Positions 47,148 through 57,030 of a stretch of 64,000 nucleotides of DNA are shown here, one piece after another. Both the position numbers and the translations under genes were made by a program. Position 1 is the first letter of the stretch. Every line of letters starts with the position of its first letter. This stretch comes from Corynebacterium ammoniagenes DSM 20306 (GTDB taxonomy: Bacteria > Actinomycetota > Actinomycetes > Mycobacteriales > Mycobacteriaceae), in contig NZ_CP009244.1 of the NCBI RefSeq assembly GCF_001941425.1, positions 434,001 to 498,000 of the forward strand. The letters run 5' to 3'. A model generated the notes under the pieces. That model was given only the letters and a program-made list of their open reading frames with translations. It did not search any database and had not been told where the DNA came from.

Positions 47148-47519
47148 ATGCCAACTATTCAGCAGCTGGTCCGCAAGGGCCGCAATACCCCGCGCACTAA
47201 GGTCGCTACCGCTGCGCTGAAGGGCTCCCCTCAGCGTCGCGGTGTATGCACCCGCGTGTACACCACCACTCCTAAGAAGCCTAACTCTGCTCTGCGTAAG
47301 GTTGCCCGTGTGCGCCTGACCACCGGCATTGAGGTTTCTGCATACATTCCAGGCGAGGGCCACAACCTGCAGGAGCACTCCATGGTGCTTGTCCGCGGTG
47401 GTCGTGTGAAGGACCTTCCTGGTGTCCGTTACAAGATCGTTCGTGGCTCCTTGGATACCCAGGGTGTCAAGGACCGCAAGCAGGCCCGTTCCCGTTACGG
47501 CGCAAAGAAGGGACAGTAA
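47148..47519 (+). CDS. rpsL: 30S ribosomal protein S12
   Basis: A 123-residue S12 with the conserved decoding-centre loops [11 protein letters not shown] and [13 protein letters not shown]. The two Lys positions linked to streptomycin resistance are of the sensitive type. First gene of the str operon, 4 bp upstream of rpsG. GATAAGAAAG precedes the ATG. Confidence 0.97.
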   Translation: MPTIQQLVRKGRNTPRTKVATAALKGSPQRRGVCTRVYTTTPKKPNSALRKVARVRLTTGIEVSAYIPGEGHNLQEHSMVLVRGGRVKDLPGVRYKIVRGSLDTQGVKDRKQARSRYGAKKGQ

Positions 47520-47523
47520 TACA

Positions 47524-47991
47524 ATGCGTAAGAATGCTGCACCAAAGCGTCCCGTAGTCAAAGATCCTGTTTACAACTCTGAGCAAGTTACTCAGCTGGT
47601 AAACAAGGTTCTTGTCGACGGCAAGAAGTCCACCGCAGAGCGTATCGTCTACGGCGCTCTGGAGATCTGCCGCGAAAAGACCGGCACCGATCCAGTAGGT
47701 ACCTTGGAAAAGGCTCTTGGCAACATCCGCCCAGACCTTGAGGTTCGTTCTCGCCGTGTTGGTGGCGCAACCTACCAGGTTCCAATCGAGGTTCGTCCAG
47801 TTCGTGCTAACACCTTGGCACTGCGCTGGATGGTTACCTTCACCCGTCAGCGTCGCGAGAACTCGATGATCGAGCGCTTGGCAAATGAGATCTTGGATGC
47901 ATCCAATGGTCTGGGCGCTTCCGTGAAGCGTCGCGAAGACACCCACAAGATGGCTGAGGCCAACCGCGCCTTCGCTCACTACCGCTGGTAG
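47524..47991 (+). CDS. rpsG: 30S ribosomal protein S7
   Basis: A 155-residue S7, the head-nucleating 30S protein. The core motifs [16 protein letters not shown] and [20 protein letters not shown] are clear. ATG at 47524 ([10 protein letters not shown]) is the accepted start; the longer upstream frame is only the shadow of rpsL. Second gene of the str operon. Confidence 0.97.
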   Translation: MRKNAAPKRPVVKDPVYNSEQVTQLVNKVLVDGKKSTAERIVYGALEICREKTGTDPVGTLEKALGNIRPDLEVRSRRVGGATYQVPIEVRPVRANTLALRWMVTFTRQRRENSMIERLANEILDASNGLGASVKRREDTHKMAEANRAFAHYRW

Positions 47992-48338
47992 TTTGTGGCT
48001 GACTATGACCCGAGCAACACACCGGTTAAGTTTGCGCTGCAGCGCTTGTCGATGCAGCGACCTAAGCGCACTTTGCGTTTGGGCCGGATAACTTAAAAAT
48101 GTGACCTGCTCGGGTTATTGTTTTCAATGCACAACGGACAAAATTGCCACTAGAGCGCTATGAACTAGCCCGAAGTAAGATTCTTAAGATAAATTTCATC
48201 TGAGAATTCCCCCTCCGGGCTGCTAAAGGGCGCGAATAATGGCAAGATTGAACGAGAACTACTGTACGTAACTGCGTTTGTGTTAAAGAAGGATTCTGAG
48301 ACAACAAACGTGACAACAAACGAGTTGGGGTATTAACC
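47992..48338. other. Intergenic region before fusA, 347 bp
   Basis: ACCCGAGC (48008-48015) and GCTCGGGT (48108-48115) form long-range 8-bp arms, with a GCGCTGCAGCGC palindrome between them, followed by TATTGTTTTC; this may end the rpsL-rpsG message. A tandem 12-bp repeat precedes the fusA start. No gene-like frame. Confidence 0.5.
48300..48323 (+). repeat. Tandem 12-bp repeat in the fusA leader
   Basis: GACAACAAACGT (48300-48311) and GACAACAAACGA (48312-48323) differ only at the last base. They lie 15 nt before the fusA GTG and bracket where a ribosome would load. Confidence 0.6.
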
Positions 48339-50468
48339 GTGGCACAAGAAGTGCTTAAGGACCTGAAGAAGGTCCGCAACATCGGCATCATGGCGCACAT
48401 CGATGCCGGTAAGACCACCACGACCGAGCGTATTCTCTTCTACACCGGTATCAACCGCAAGGTAGGCGAGACCCACGACGGCGCATCCACCACTGACTGG
48501 ATGGAGCAGGAGAAAGAGCGCGGTATCACCATTACCTCCGCTGCTGTTACCTGTTTCTGGGAGGGCAACCAGGTCAACATCATTGACACCCCGGGTCACG
48601 TTGACTTCACCGTTGAGGTTGAGCGTTCCCTGCGTGTCCTAGATGGCGCTATTGCCGTATTCGACGGCAAGGAAGGCGTGGAGCCACAGTCCGAGCAGGT
48701 GTGGCGTCAGGCTGCGAAGTACGACGTTCCACGTATCTGCTTCGTCAACAAGATGGACAAGATGGGCGCGGACTTCTACTACACCGTGGACACCATCGTT
48801 GACCGCTTGGGCGCAAAGCCATTGGTTATGCAGCTGCCTATCGGCGCTGAAGATGACTTCGACGGCGTTGTTGACTTGCTCGAGATGAAGGCTCTTATGT
48901 GGCCAGGCAAGGTTGCCATCGGTACCGAGGCAACCGAGGCTGAAATCCCAGCTGACTTGGTCGACCGTGCCAACGAGTACCGCGAGAAGCTCGTGGAGAC
49001 CGTTGCTGAGTCCGACGAAGAGCTCATGGAAAAGTACTTCGCTGGCGAGGAAATCACCATCGACGAGCTGAAGGCTGCTATCCGTAAGCTGGTCATCGCT
49101 TCTGAGATCTACCCTGTTTACTGTGGTACCGCGTACCGCAACAAGGGTGTCCAGCCACTGCTCGACGCAGTCATCGACTTCCTGCCTAACCCACTGGACG
49201 TGGGCGAGGTTCACGGCCACGCTGTGGGCAATGAGGACGAGGAGCTTGTTCGTAAGCCTTCCATTGACTCCCCATTCTCCGGCCTGGCTTTCAAGCTTGC
49301 TGCTCACCCATTCTTCGGTCAGCTGATCTTCGTCCGCGTTTACTCGGGCAAGGTCACCCCTGGTGATGAAGTACAAAACACCACCAAGGGCAAGAAGGAG
49401 CGCATTGGTAAGCTGTTCCAGATGCACGCCAACAAGGAAAACCCTGTTGAAGAAGCTGTAGCTGGTAACATCTACGCAATCATCGGCCTGAAGGACACCA
49501 CCACTGGTGACACCCTGTCTGACCGTGCGAACCCAATCATTCTGGAGTCCATGGACTTCCCAGACCCTGTTATCAAGGTCTCCATCGAGCCTAAGACCAA
49601 GGCCGACCAGGAGAAGCTGGGTACCGCAATTCAGAAGCTTGCTGCTGAGGACCCAACCTTTACCGTCGAGCTGGATGAAGAATCCGGTCAGACCGTTATC
49701 GGCGGCATGGGCGAGCTCCACCTGGACGTTCTTGTTGACCGCATGAAGCGCGAATACAAGGTTGAAGCGAACATCGGTAACCCACAGGTTGCTTACCGCG
49801 AGACCATTCGCAAGGCTGTGGAGTCCCTGGACTTCACCCACAAGAAGCAGACCGGTGGTTCTGGTCAGTTCGCCAAGGTTATCGTCACCATCGAGCCTTA
49901 CAACCCAGACCCATCCGAGCTGGAAGAGGGCGAGTCCGCTACTTACAAGTTCGAAAATGCCGTCACCGGTGGCCGTATTCCTAAGGAATACATCCCATCC
50001 GTCGATGCTGGTATTCAGGACGCAATGCAGTACGGCTTCCTCGCAGGCTTCCCATTGGTCAACGTTAAGGCAACCCTGGAAGACGGCGCTTACCACGACG
50101 TTGACTCCTCGGAAATGGCCTTCAAGTTGGCTGGTTCACAGGTTCTGAAGGAAGCTGTTGCTAAGGCAAAGCCGGTACTGCTGGAGCCTTTGATGGCAGT
50201 GGAAATCACCACTCCTGAAGAGTTCATGGGCGATGTTATCGGTGACGTTAACTCCCGTCGTGGCCAGGTCAACGCCATGGAAGACCGCGCTGGCGCCAAG
50301 CTGGTTAAGGCAAAGGTCCCACTGTCTGAGATGTTCGGCTACGTAGGCGACCTGCGTTCCCGCACCCAGGGCCGCGCAAACTACTCGATGGTCTTCGACT
50401 CCTACGCTGAGGTTCCATCCTCCGTTGCTCAGGAGATCATCGAAGAGCGCACCGGTGGCGGAAAGTAA
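48339..50468 (+). CDS. fusA: Elongation factor G
   Basis: A 709-residue translocase GTPase. G1 is [13 protein letters not shown]3 is DTPGHVDFT and G4 is NKMDKMGAD; the later domains II-V are complete. Starts with GTG at 48339. It is separated from rpsG by a 347-bp gap, so it likely has its own promoter. It is followed by tuf after 388 bp. Confidence 0.97.
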   Translation: MAQEVLKDLKKVRNIGIMAHIDAGKTTTTERILFYTGINRKVGETHDGASTTDWMEQEKERGITITSAAVTCFWEGNQVNIIDTPGHVDFTVEVERSLRVLDGAIAVFDGKEGVEPQSEQVWRQAAKYDVPRICFVNKMDKMGADFYYTVDTIVDRLGAKPLVMQLPIGAEDDFDGVVDLLEMKALMWPGKVAIGTEATEAEIPADLVDRANEYREKLVETVAESDEELMEKYFAGEEITIDELKAAIRKLVIASEIYPVYCGTAYRNKGVQPLLDAVIDFLPNPLDVGEVHGHAVGNEDEELVRKPSIDSPFSGLAFKLAAHPFFGQLIFVRVYSGKVTPGDEVQNTTKGKKERIGKLFQMHANKENPVEEAVAGNIYAIIGLKDTTTGDTLSDRANPIILESMDFPDPVIKVSIEPKTKADQEKLGTAIQKLAAEDPTFTVELDEESGQTVIGGMGELHLDVLVDRMKREYKVEANIGNPQVAYRETIRKAVESLDFTHKKQTGGSGQFAKVIVTIEPYNPDPSELEEGESATYKFENAVTGGRIPKEYIPSVDAGIQDAMQYGFLAGFPLVNVKATLEDGAYHDVDSSEMAFKLAGSQVLKEAVAKAKPVLLEPLMAVEITTPEEFMGDVIGDVNSRRGQVNAMEDRAGAKLVKAKVPLSEMFGYVGDLRSRTQGRANYSMVFDSYAEVPSSVAQEIIEERTGGGK

Positions 50469-50856
50469 GCTGTTTGCTTTAATTGCTGCCTGACCACGGC
50501 GCGGTTGGCTCTTCGCCAGTAGGGCCAACCACGTTCAGGCGGCTACCCCAGGAGGGTAGGGGTCACGCTGAATCAATAGGTACAATCTTGTTGATTGAGC
50601 TGGCCGTTACCCTCCTAGGATCCGAGATGATTCTTGTCGAGGACTAACGTCCGCACAAATCTTCCGCGGACAACCTCAAACCCCTTTTAGCTGGTTTGAA
50701 AATTCCGTGGCATAAATCTAGGATCGTGTAACTGGCACGAAAAGAAAGCGTCATGGGCGCTTGGTATTATCTTCCGGGATATTCTAAGTGCTGTGACAAC
50801 TGTCAATCACGTGGCTGCGAAAGTCGTAGTCACAATGAAGTCCAGGAGGACATACA
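50469..50856. other. fusA-tuf intergenic region, 388 bp
   Basis: The left part has an extended stem between CCTGA and TCAGG with an inner GGTTGGC/GCCAACC (50487-50540), a likely fusA terminator. AGGAGGGTA and TACCCTCCT arms, with AATCAA/TTGATT nested between them, occupy 50550-50618. The tuf promoter follows at 50696-50724. The last 45 bp (GTGGCTGCGAAAGTCGTAG and the AGTCCAGGAGGACATACA ribosome site) are almost as in the known C. glutamicum tuf leader. Confidence 0.65.
50696..50724 (+). promoter_or_regulatory. tuf promoter
   Basis: TTGAAA (50696-50701) and TAGGAT (50719-50724) are separated by 17 bp. The hexamers and spacing are the same as in the well-used C. glutamicum tuf promoter region, as I recall it. 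The leader to the GTG at 50857 would be about 125 nt. Confidence 0.75.
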
Positions 50857-52047
50857 GTGGCAAAGGCTAAGTTTGAGCGTTCGAAGCCGCACGTAAACAT
50901 CGGCACCATCGGACACGTCGACCACGGTAAGACCACCACGACCGCAGCTATCACCAAGGTACTGGCAGACCAGTACCCTGAGGAGAACGAAGCGTTCGCT
51001 TACGACATGATCGATAAGGCTCCTGAGGAGAAGGAGCGTGGTATTACCATTAACATCTCCCACGTTGAGTACTCCACCCCTAAGCGCCACTACGCACACG
51101 TAGACGCTCCAGGCCACGCGGACTACATCAAGAACATGATTACCGGTGCTGCTCAGATGGACGGCGCTATCTTGGTTGTTGCTGCAACCGATGGCCCAAT
51201 GCCACAGACCCGTGAGCACGTTCTTCTTGCTCGCCAGGTTGGCGTTCCTTACATCCTCGTTGCACTGAACAAGTGTGACATGGTTGACGATGAGGAAATC
51301 ATCGAGCTCGTTGAGATGGAAGTTCGTGAACTTCTGGCTGAGCAGGAGTTCGACGAGGAAGCTCCAATCGTTCACATCTCCGCTCTGGGCGCCCTGAACG
51401 GCGAAGAGAAGTGGGTACAGTCCGTCGTTGACCTGATGCAGGCTTGCGATGACTCCATCCCAGACCCAGTTCGTGAAACTGACAAGCCATTCTTGATGCC
51501 TATCGAGGACATCTTCACCATTACCGGTCGTGGCACCGTTGTCACCGGTCGTGTTGAGCGCGGTCAGCTGAACGTTAACGAAGACATCGAGATCATCGGT
51601 ATCCAGGAGAAGTCCCTCTCCACCACCGTTACCGGTATCGAGATGTTCCGTAAGATGATGGACTACACCGAGGCTGGCGACAACTGTGGTCTGCTTCTGC
51701 GTGGTACCAAGCGTGAAGAGGTTGAGCGCGGCCAGGTTGCTATTAAGCCAGGCGCTTACACCCCTCACCGCAAGTTCGAGGGCTCCGTCTACGTCCTGAA
51801 GAAGGAAGAGGGCGGCCGCCACACCCCATTCATGGACAACTACCGTCCACAGTTCTACTTCCGCACCACCGACGTTACCGGTGTTGTGAAGTTGCCTGAG
51901 GGTGTCGAGATGGTCATGCCTGGCGATAACGTCGACATGTCCGTTGAGCTCATCCAGCCAGTTGCTATGGACGAGGGCCTGCGCTTCGCTATCCGCGAAG
52001 GCTCCCGCACCGTTGGCGCTGGTCGCGTGACCAAGGTTATCGAGTAA
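50857..52047 (+). CDS. tuf: Elongation factor Tu
   Basis: A 396-residue GTPase that brings aminoacyl-tRNA to the ribosome. G1 is [10 protein letters not shown]3 is [11 protein letters not shown]4 is NKCDM; domains II and III are complete. GTG start at 50857 with AGGAGG 8 nt upstream (GTCCAGGAGGACATACA). Length is standard. Followed by a strong terminator. Convergent with ppc. Confidence 0.98.
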   Translation: MAKAKFERSKPHVNIGTIGHVDHGKTTTTAAITKVLADQYPEENEAFAYDMIDKAPEEKERGITINISHVEYSTPKRHYAHVDAPGHADYIKNMITGAAQMDGAILVVAATDGPMPQTREHVLLARQVGVPYILVALNKCDMVDDEEIIELVEMEVRELLAEQEFDEEAPIVHISALGALNGEEKWVQSVVDLMQACDDSIPDPVRETDKPFLMPIEDIFTITGRGTVVTGRVERGQLNVNEDIEIIGIQEKSLSTTVTGIEMFRKMMDYTEAGDNCGLLLRGTKREEVERGQVAIKPGAYTPHRKFEGSVYVLKKEEGGRHTPFMDNYRPQFYFRTTDVTGVVKLPEGVEMVMPGDNVDMSVELIQPVAMDEGLRFAIREGSRTVGAGRVTKVIE

Positions 52048-52071
52048 TTCATTACTTCATAACTAACGCCT

Positions 52072-52108
52072 AATCCGCTTTCCTCTCTCGTGGAGGAAAG
52101 CGGATTTT
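52072..52108. terminator. Rho-independent terminator between tuf and ppc
   Basis: AATCCGCTTTCCTC pairs perfectly with GAGGAAAGCGGATT (14 bp) around a 7-nt loop, followed by TTGC. It lies between convergent genes and can serve both. Confidence 0.9.
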
Positions 52109-52123
52109 GCATTTGTGGGGTGT

Positions 52124-54886
52124 CTATCCCGAAGTGCGCAGACCCGTGGCGAGTCCGTTCATGGTTACCTGGATGGTCTTGGAAACCAAGAAGGAATCAT
52201 CGCCTGCGCGATAGCGTCGCAATAGTTCAATCTGAATCGCATTCAGCGGCAGTAGATACGGATAACGCCTGTGCACGGAGCGCTCAAGTCGTTCATTGCC
52301 GGCCATCAACGACTCATGCCCGGTGATGCGATGAAAGACCTCGCGGGTTAGTTCATACTCGTCAACGATGGTGGTAAACACCCGTTTCGATGTCTCGGCA
52401 TCATCGACAAGCGTAGAATAGATTTTCGCCAGATCCATCGATGCCTTACCCATGACCTGCGCCATGTTATCGAGCACCGAGCGGAAGAACGGCCAGGCCT
52501 GATACAACGTGCGCAGATCGTCCCACCGCTGGTCATCCTCGCCTGCCCATTGGGTAATACCCGATCCCACACCGAACCAGCCGGGAAGGTTCACGCGCGA
52601 TTGCGACCAGGACAAAACCCAGGGGATAGCGCGAAGGTCGGAGATGGACTCGGTTTGTTTACGAGCCGTCGGGCGTGAGCCCAAGTTGAGATCGCCGATT
52701 TCATGCAGGGGAGTGGACTGCGTGAAGTAGTCAATAAATCCTTCATCGTCGCGCACCAATTGCTTGTATTTCTCGCCAGCTAGCGATGACACTTCGCGCA
52801 TGATGTCATAAGCACGCTCTGGCTGCTTCAGCCTTTCGGTATCAAGCAGTGAGGCCTCTAACGTGCCGGCGACAAAGGCCTCGAGGTGGCGCCGTGCTGA
52901 GGTCGCTGTGCCATAACGGGCGGAGATGACCTCACCTTGTTCTGTAATCCGCACCGAGCCACGCACGGCACCTTCCGGCTGCGCCAAGATGGCATCGTAG
53001 GTGGGCCCGCCACCACGGCCGACCACACCGCCGCGGCCATGGGAAAACCGCAGCGCGACCCCATGTCGCTCGCAGGCATCGACGATGTCAATTTGCGCGT
53101 CATATAACGCCCAGTTGGCTAAGAGGTATCCGCCGTCCTTATTGGAATCCGAATAGCCTAGGACGACTTCTTGGGTATCATTTCGGCCGCGGAGGTAGTG
53201 GCGGTAGAGATCGACTTCCCAGAGCTCTTCCAAAATGCGTGCGCCCGCTTGCAAGTCTTCGATGGTTTCAAATAGTGGCGCGATATCCACCGATCCCACA
53301 AGGCGCTGCTGCGCCGGATCAAAGCTGATGATGCCAACTTCTTTCAGCAGCACCATCGGCTCTAAAATATCGCTGACGGTACCGGTCATAGACACGATGC
53401 AATGCGGTACTACCTCAGGACCCAGGTCATTAATGGCCTCCGCCGCCGCGCGGAAAATTCCCAACTCCCGTTCAGTGGTTTCGCTAAAGCCCTTCGACCA
53501 CCCAAATGTCAGCGGACGCGCAGACGTCAGCTCCGCAATGAGAAGCTCACGCTTGGCATTTTCATCCAAGTCCTTGTACCCGGCGCCGGCTGCAGTCACG
53601 CCAGCTGCCGCGAAGAGCTCGTCTAAGACGAATTCAAAAGACTCCGAGTTCTGCCGTAAGTCCAACGCATTGAGGTGAAACCCGAAAGTGTCAACGGCAG
53701 AGCGAATTCGCAGCAAACGGTCTTCGGCGATGATGGCGTCATTAAACTGCCGCAATGACCGGTCGATCACGCTGAGGTCCGCCGCAAACTCCGACGGAGA
53801 GGCATACGGTGCAAACTCTCCTTGCTCCGTATCGCTCTGCGTATTCGCGATGGCGGCCCGGGTGGCCACCATGCGTCCGTGTACACCATGGATGGCGCGG
53901 CGATAAGGCTCATCCACGCGACTAGGCACATCATTGTTGCCACGAGCGGCCAGCTCCTGCAGTTCGGCAGAACTTTCCGAATAGCGGTCGGATAGGCTCA
54001 GCTCCTTTTCCAGCAGCGCCAGCTCGTCCACGTAGTATTCCAACACCGTATCGGCGGCCTGACGCGTTGCATATCGCAGGGTTTCACCGGTGACATACGG
54101 GTTGCCATCGTGGTCGCCGCCAATCCAGGAACCTGTGCGCACGACCTGCCGGTTCGGCACCGCCGAGCCAAAAGCCTCGCGCAGACCAGCGATGGTATCG
54201 CGATTGATCGCCGGTACCTGCTCCAATAGACTCCGCTTGAAATAGCGCAGGCCGACATTGGCTTCATCTTCAATCTGCGGCCGGGCAATCCGAATCAACG
54301 CGGTCTGCCACAAAATGGTCATCCGCAAATGCGCTTCGCGCTCAATCTCCGCCAGCCGGGCTTTTCGCCGCGTAGTTTCCGGTTGCGCAAGAATCCCGTG
54401 GCGCTCACGCAGCAACGCAATAATGCGCGCCTGCACGTCAAACACGGTACGCCGACGCGTCTCCGTTGGGTGCGCAGTAAACACCGGAGACACCTGCGCT
54501 GTATCCAATACCCGGGTGATATCACTCGTGCTGATATCGCCGGCCGCCTGCAACTTCGCCAGCACAGCCTCCAAGGAAGCATCCGGTGCCGGGGCACCTT
54601 CATCCTCGCGGGCAGCCAGCGCCGATTCATCGTCCAAGTCTTCCGCGATATTCGCCATCAACGCAAAGTGGCTAAAGGAGCGCGCAACCAGGTTGATTTT
54701 ATTTTCATCGACCGCGCGAAAAGCAGACAGCAAAGCCTCCGCGTCTTCCTCCCCGCGGGCCACACCAAAAGCCAATCGGCGGGTGCTTTCCACCAACTCG
54801 TAGACGTCTTCGCCTTCTTGCTCGGCGATGACTTGCCCAAGGATGCGCCCCAGGAGACGGATATCGTCGCGTACCTGTTCACTCAT
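52124..54886 (-). CDS. ppc: Phosphoenolpyruvate carboxylase
   Basis: A 920-residue enzyme that carboxylates PEP to oxaloacetate. Signatures present are VFTAHPTETRRRTV (catalytic His region), GYSDSNKDGGYLLANW and FSHGRGGVVGRGGGPTY. The C-terminus ends GLATGLRTSG, a relative of the usual RNTG end. The ATG at 54886 is preceded by a GAAAGG-type site. Convergent with tuf. In C. glutamicum ppc lies in the pgk-tpi-ppc-secG cluster, so its place here is different. Confidence 0.97.
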   Translation of the reverse strand: MSEQVRDDIRLLGRILGQVIAEQEGEDVYELVESTRRLAFGVARGEEDAEALLSAFRAVDENKINLVARSFSHFALMANIAEDLDDESALAAREDEGAPAPDASLEAVLAKLQAAGDISTSDITRVLDTAQVSPVFTAHPTETRRRTVFDVQARIIALLRERHGILAQPETTRRKARLAEIEREAHLRMTILWQTALIRIARPQIEDEANVGLRYFKRSLLEQVPAINRDTIAGLREAFGSAVPNRQVVRTGSWIGGDHDGNPYVTGETLRYATRQAADTVLEYYVDELALLEKELSLSDRYSESSAELQELAARGNNDVPSRVDEPYRRAIHGVHGRMVATRAAIANTQSDTEQGEFAPYASPSEFAADLSVIDRSLRQFNDAIIAEDRLLRIRSAVDTFGFHLNALDLRQNSESFEFVLDELFAAAGVTAAGAGYKDLDENAKRELLIAELTSARPLTFGWSKGFSETTERELGIFRAAAEAINDLGPEVVPHCIVSMTGTVSDILEPMVLLKEVGIISFDPAQQRLVGSVDIAPLFETIEDLQAGARILEELWEVDLYRHYLRGRNDTQEVVLGYSDSNKDGGYLLANWALYDAQIDIVDACERHGVALRFSHGRGGVVGRGGGPTYDAILAQPEGAVRGSVRITEQGEVISARYGTATSARRHLEAFVAGTLEASLLDTERLKQPERAYDIMREVSSLAGEKYKQLVRDDEGFIDYFTQSTPLHEIGDLNLGSRPTARKQTESISDLRAIPWVLSWSQSRVNLPGWFGVGSGITQWAGEDDQRWDDLRTLYQAWPFFRSVLDNMAQVMGKASMDLAKIYSTLVDDAETSKRVFTTIVDEYELTREVFHRITGHESLMAGNERLERSVHRRYPYLLPLNAIQIELLRRYRAGDDSFLVSKTIQVTMNGLATGLRTSG

Positions 54887-55032
54887 AGCTGCAAAATTCC
54901 TTTCACGAGATAAGCAGTGCTATTGAACATAGTCGCTGTCACCGTGTGATGGGGGTAATTCGCAAAATGGGTGTAGCAAAATTAACAATGTGTGCTTTTT
55001 ACTTCCCGCAGCGGCGGTTTAAGGTTGGGGGC

Positions 55033-55716
55033 ATGAAAGATCCCACGCGCATTGATGATGTTCTCCACGCCCTGCGAAGGACGTGGGCTGGACAGCCGGA
55101 TCTTTCCCTGCCTACCCTGATGGCGATGGCAGCCACCCAGGGCATCGGCTGGGGCAGCAGCGATGAAGAGCTCATGGACTATCTCACCGACATTGCCACG
55201 CAGTACCCGCCAGAGCTGTCCCCAGGTGACATCACGGCAGGGGAGGGCTTCATGCTCAGCTTGTTGGATAAGACCATGCGCATTTCGCTTATCGATGCCC
55301 ACGTCATCGTCCGTAACGGCCCCGGCCACCCGACCGTCGTGTGGGAATATGACACCTTTCGCACCACGGGCCCAGGATTTCCCGTAGTCATTACCGATAC
55401 CTCCGGGATTGACCACCGTCTCGGAGTAACCGAGCGGATTACGCGGCTAGACACACAAGAAAAGCGCGAGAGCCTCCAGGGGCTTTCTCGCGCTGATATC
55501 GGGGATATCGTCTATGTCATTGTTACTGACGACGGCCGAACTATTGCTTTATCTCGCCGGCTTGAGGTGGCTTCCGCTCAGCGGCGCAGCTTAGATGTGC
55601 AGACCTACCAGTGGACCCGAGTCATCCAGCATGCACCGCTAGTTATTGAACTCGCCGGCGGGGAGCACATGGACCTTGGCACTCCTGCCAAAGTCCTGCT
55701 CGCGGCCACCAGTTAG
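55033..55716 (+). CDS. Conserved-type protein of unknown function
   Basis: A 227-residue soluble protein without signal peptide. The N-terminal part is helical (RIDDVLHALRRTWAGQPD); the rest is beta-rich, with HPTVVWEYDTFRTTGPGFPV and DIVYVIVTDDGRTIALSRRLEV. I do not recognise a named domain. ATG at 55033 follows GGTTGGGGG; the frame opens at 54946. Divergent from ppc (146 bp) and convergent with an AmaP-like gene whose stop overlaps its own. Real gene status is likely from codon use and stop/start fit. Confidence 0.65.
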   Translation: MKDPTRIDDVLHALRRTWAGQPDLSLPTLMAMAATQGIGWGSSDEELMDYLTDIATQYPPELSPGDITAGEGFMLSLLDKTMRISLIDAHVIVRNGPGHPTVVWEYDTFRTTGPGFPVVITDTSGIDHRLGVTERITRLDTQEKRESLQGLSRADIGDIVYVIVTDDGRTIALSRRLEVASAQRRSLDVQTYQWTRVIQHAPLVIELAGGEHMDLGTPAKVLLAATS

Positions 55717-56276
55717 CTCGACTTGCCCACCTTGTCGAAGTGCAGGTTATACACCGTTTGCACATCCGCATCTGGAAACGCGGCGCGGAAATCCTGCTCG
55801 GTCTCTTCGACCATGCGGCGAACCTGAGCAAGCTCAGTGGTAGCGCGCGCCAGCACGGTAAAGGTCAAAGTGCGCTGCTTTTCGATGACCGTAACCCTGC
55901 TCTTTGCGCTTTGGATGCCAGGTTGTTTTTCCAAAGCATCCGCAATACCTTGCCCAGCGCTGTTAAACAGTGTGGTCACCGAGCCCTGATCATCACTCAC
56001 GGCCGACTCCACGGCATTAAACCGTTGGGTGCGTACATTGGCAATGGTCAACCAGATGCCTAAAAATAGCGCGATGACGCCCACGGCAATCAACACGTAG
56101 AGGTACCAGCTTTGCTCCGGAATACCGGCCCACACATCATGTTGGACCCAGGTGGCGAGGTAATTGGCAAACTCCACGTTGAAGTACATCAGCACTGGCC
56201 ACACGCCGAGCACGATGAGAACAAGAGCTAAGAGGATAAAGATTGTGCGGTCTAGACCGCGTAATGCCTTAGACAT
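55713..56276 (-). CDS. AmaP-like membrane protein of the Asp23/Gls24 cluster
   Basis: A 187-residue protein. Two transmembrane helices (about 10-32 and 62-84) precede a cytoplasmic domain with an Asp23-like pattern (about 95-180). This is the layout of AmaP, which anchors Asp23 to the membrane in Staphylococcus. It is last of six minus-strand genes and overlaps the previous gene by 8 bp. Role: envelope stress scaffold, inferred. Confidence 0.7.
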   Translation of the reverse strand: MSKALRGLDRTIFILLALVLIVLGVWPVLMYFNVEFANYLATWVQHDVWAGIPEQSWYLYVLIAVGVIALFLGIWLTIANVRTQRFNAVESAVSDDQGSVTTLFNSAGQGIADALEKQPGIQSAKSRVTVIEKQRTLTFTVLARATTELAQVRRMVEETEQDFRAAFPDADVQTVYNLHFDKVGKSS

Positions 56277-57030
56277 TGTTTCCCAACTCCTGCTTCTTTT
56301 CGACTTCGACGCTGACGTCGACCTTCGTGCCCAATTCCTTCAAGGCGTCCTTGGCGCTATCGCTCACGCGCTGCGCCAACATCGGATCATCGACGTCTCC
56401 AGCGATAGTGATCTCAACCTTGAGACCCTTTTTGGTATTGCCCGTGGTTCGAGTCTGCGCCGTGCTCACGCCCGGGATACGCCGGGTGGTACCACTGACC
56501 AAACGTGCAATATCAACGTTGCGAATCCACATGGTGGTAGCACCATCTTCGGTAGACGGGCTGACGGGCACGTGCGTCATCCGCCCTGGGCGAACCGCGA
56601 TGATAAAGAAGATTAGCCCCACGACCATGGATGCCACACCAGCCCACACCATCCACATGGGAAGCGGTGGGGTGCCGATAAGCCGAAACACCGGCGCACT
56701 CCACAAGGTTTGCGGGGAATTCGTATAACTAATCCACACATCGCGCCAAGCCACACACGCCAAGGCGATGAGCGCCAGCCCCAGCAAGATGGCGAGCCAC
56801 TTAACTGGTGGTGCCAGCCGCGGTTGCTTGCTACGAAACTTCGGCGCGGGATTATCCACCGTGGTGTGCGCGGAGGTGACATAACCATCTGCAGATGTCG
56901 ACGCCGTGGTCTTATGCTGTGGTTCCGCAACTTCTAAAGTCGTATCGGTTTCTTCCGTCTTCGGAAATTCCTCCGTGGAGTTGTCCGCTGCCTCAAACTC
57001 GACGGTCTCAAACGATGGATCCTTACTCAT
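56269..57030 (-). CDS. Membrane protein of the Asp23/Gls24 cluster (DUF6286-like)
   Basis: A 253-residue protein. An acidic N-terminal tail (about 1-75) is followed by two hydrophobic helices (about 76-95 and 120-145) and a cytoplasmic C-terminal domain (about 150-253) with the beta-alpha pattern seen in Asp23-like proteins (LKVEITIAGDVDDPMLAQRV). It resembles actinobacterial DUF6286 proteins, which occur in such clusters. Overlaps both neighbours, by 8 bp and 4 bp. Confidence 0.65.
   Translation of the reverse strand: MSKDPSFETVEFEAADNSTEEFPKTEETDTTLEVAEPQHKTTASTSADGYVTSAHTTVDNPAPKFRSKQPRLAPPVKWLAILLGLALIALACVAWRDVWISYTNSPQTLWSAPVFRLIGTPPLPMWMVWAGVASMVVGLIFFIIAVRPGRMTHVPVSPSTEDGATTMWIRNVDIARLVSGTTRRIPGVSTAQTRTTGNTKKGLKVEITIAGDVDDPMLAQRVSDSAKDALKELGTKVDVSVEVEKKQELGNNV

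Noticed and set aside
48639..50096. 485-codon minus-strand frame opposite fusA
   Set aside because: Antisense shadow of EF-G with no motif and no ribosome site.
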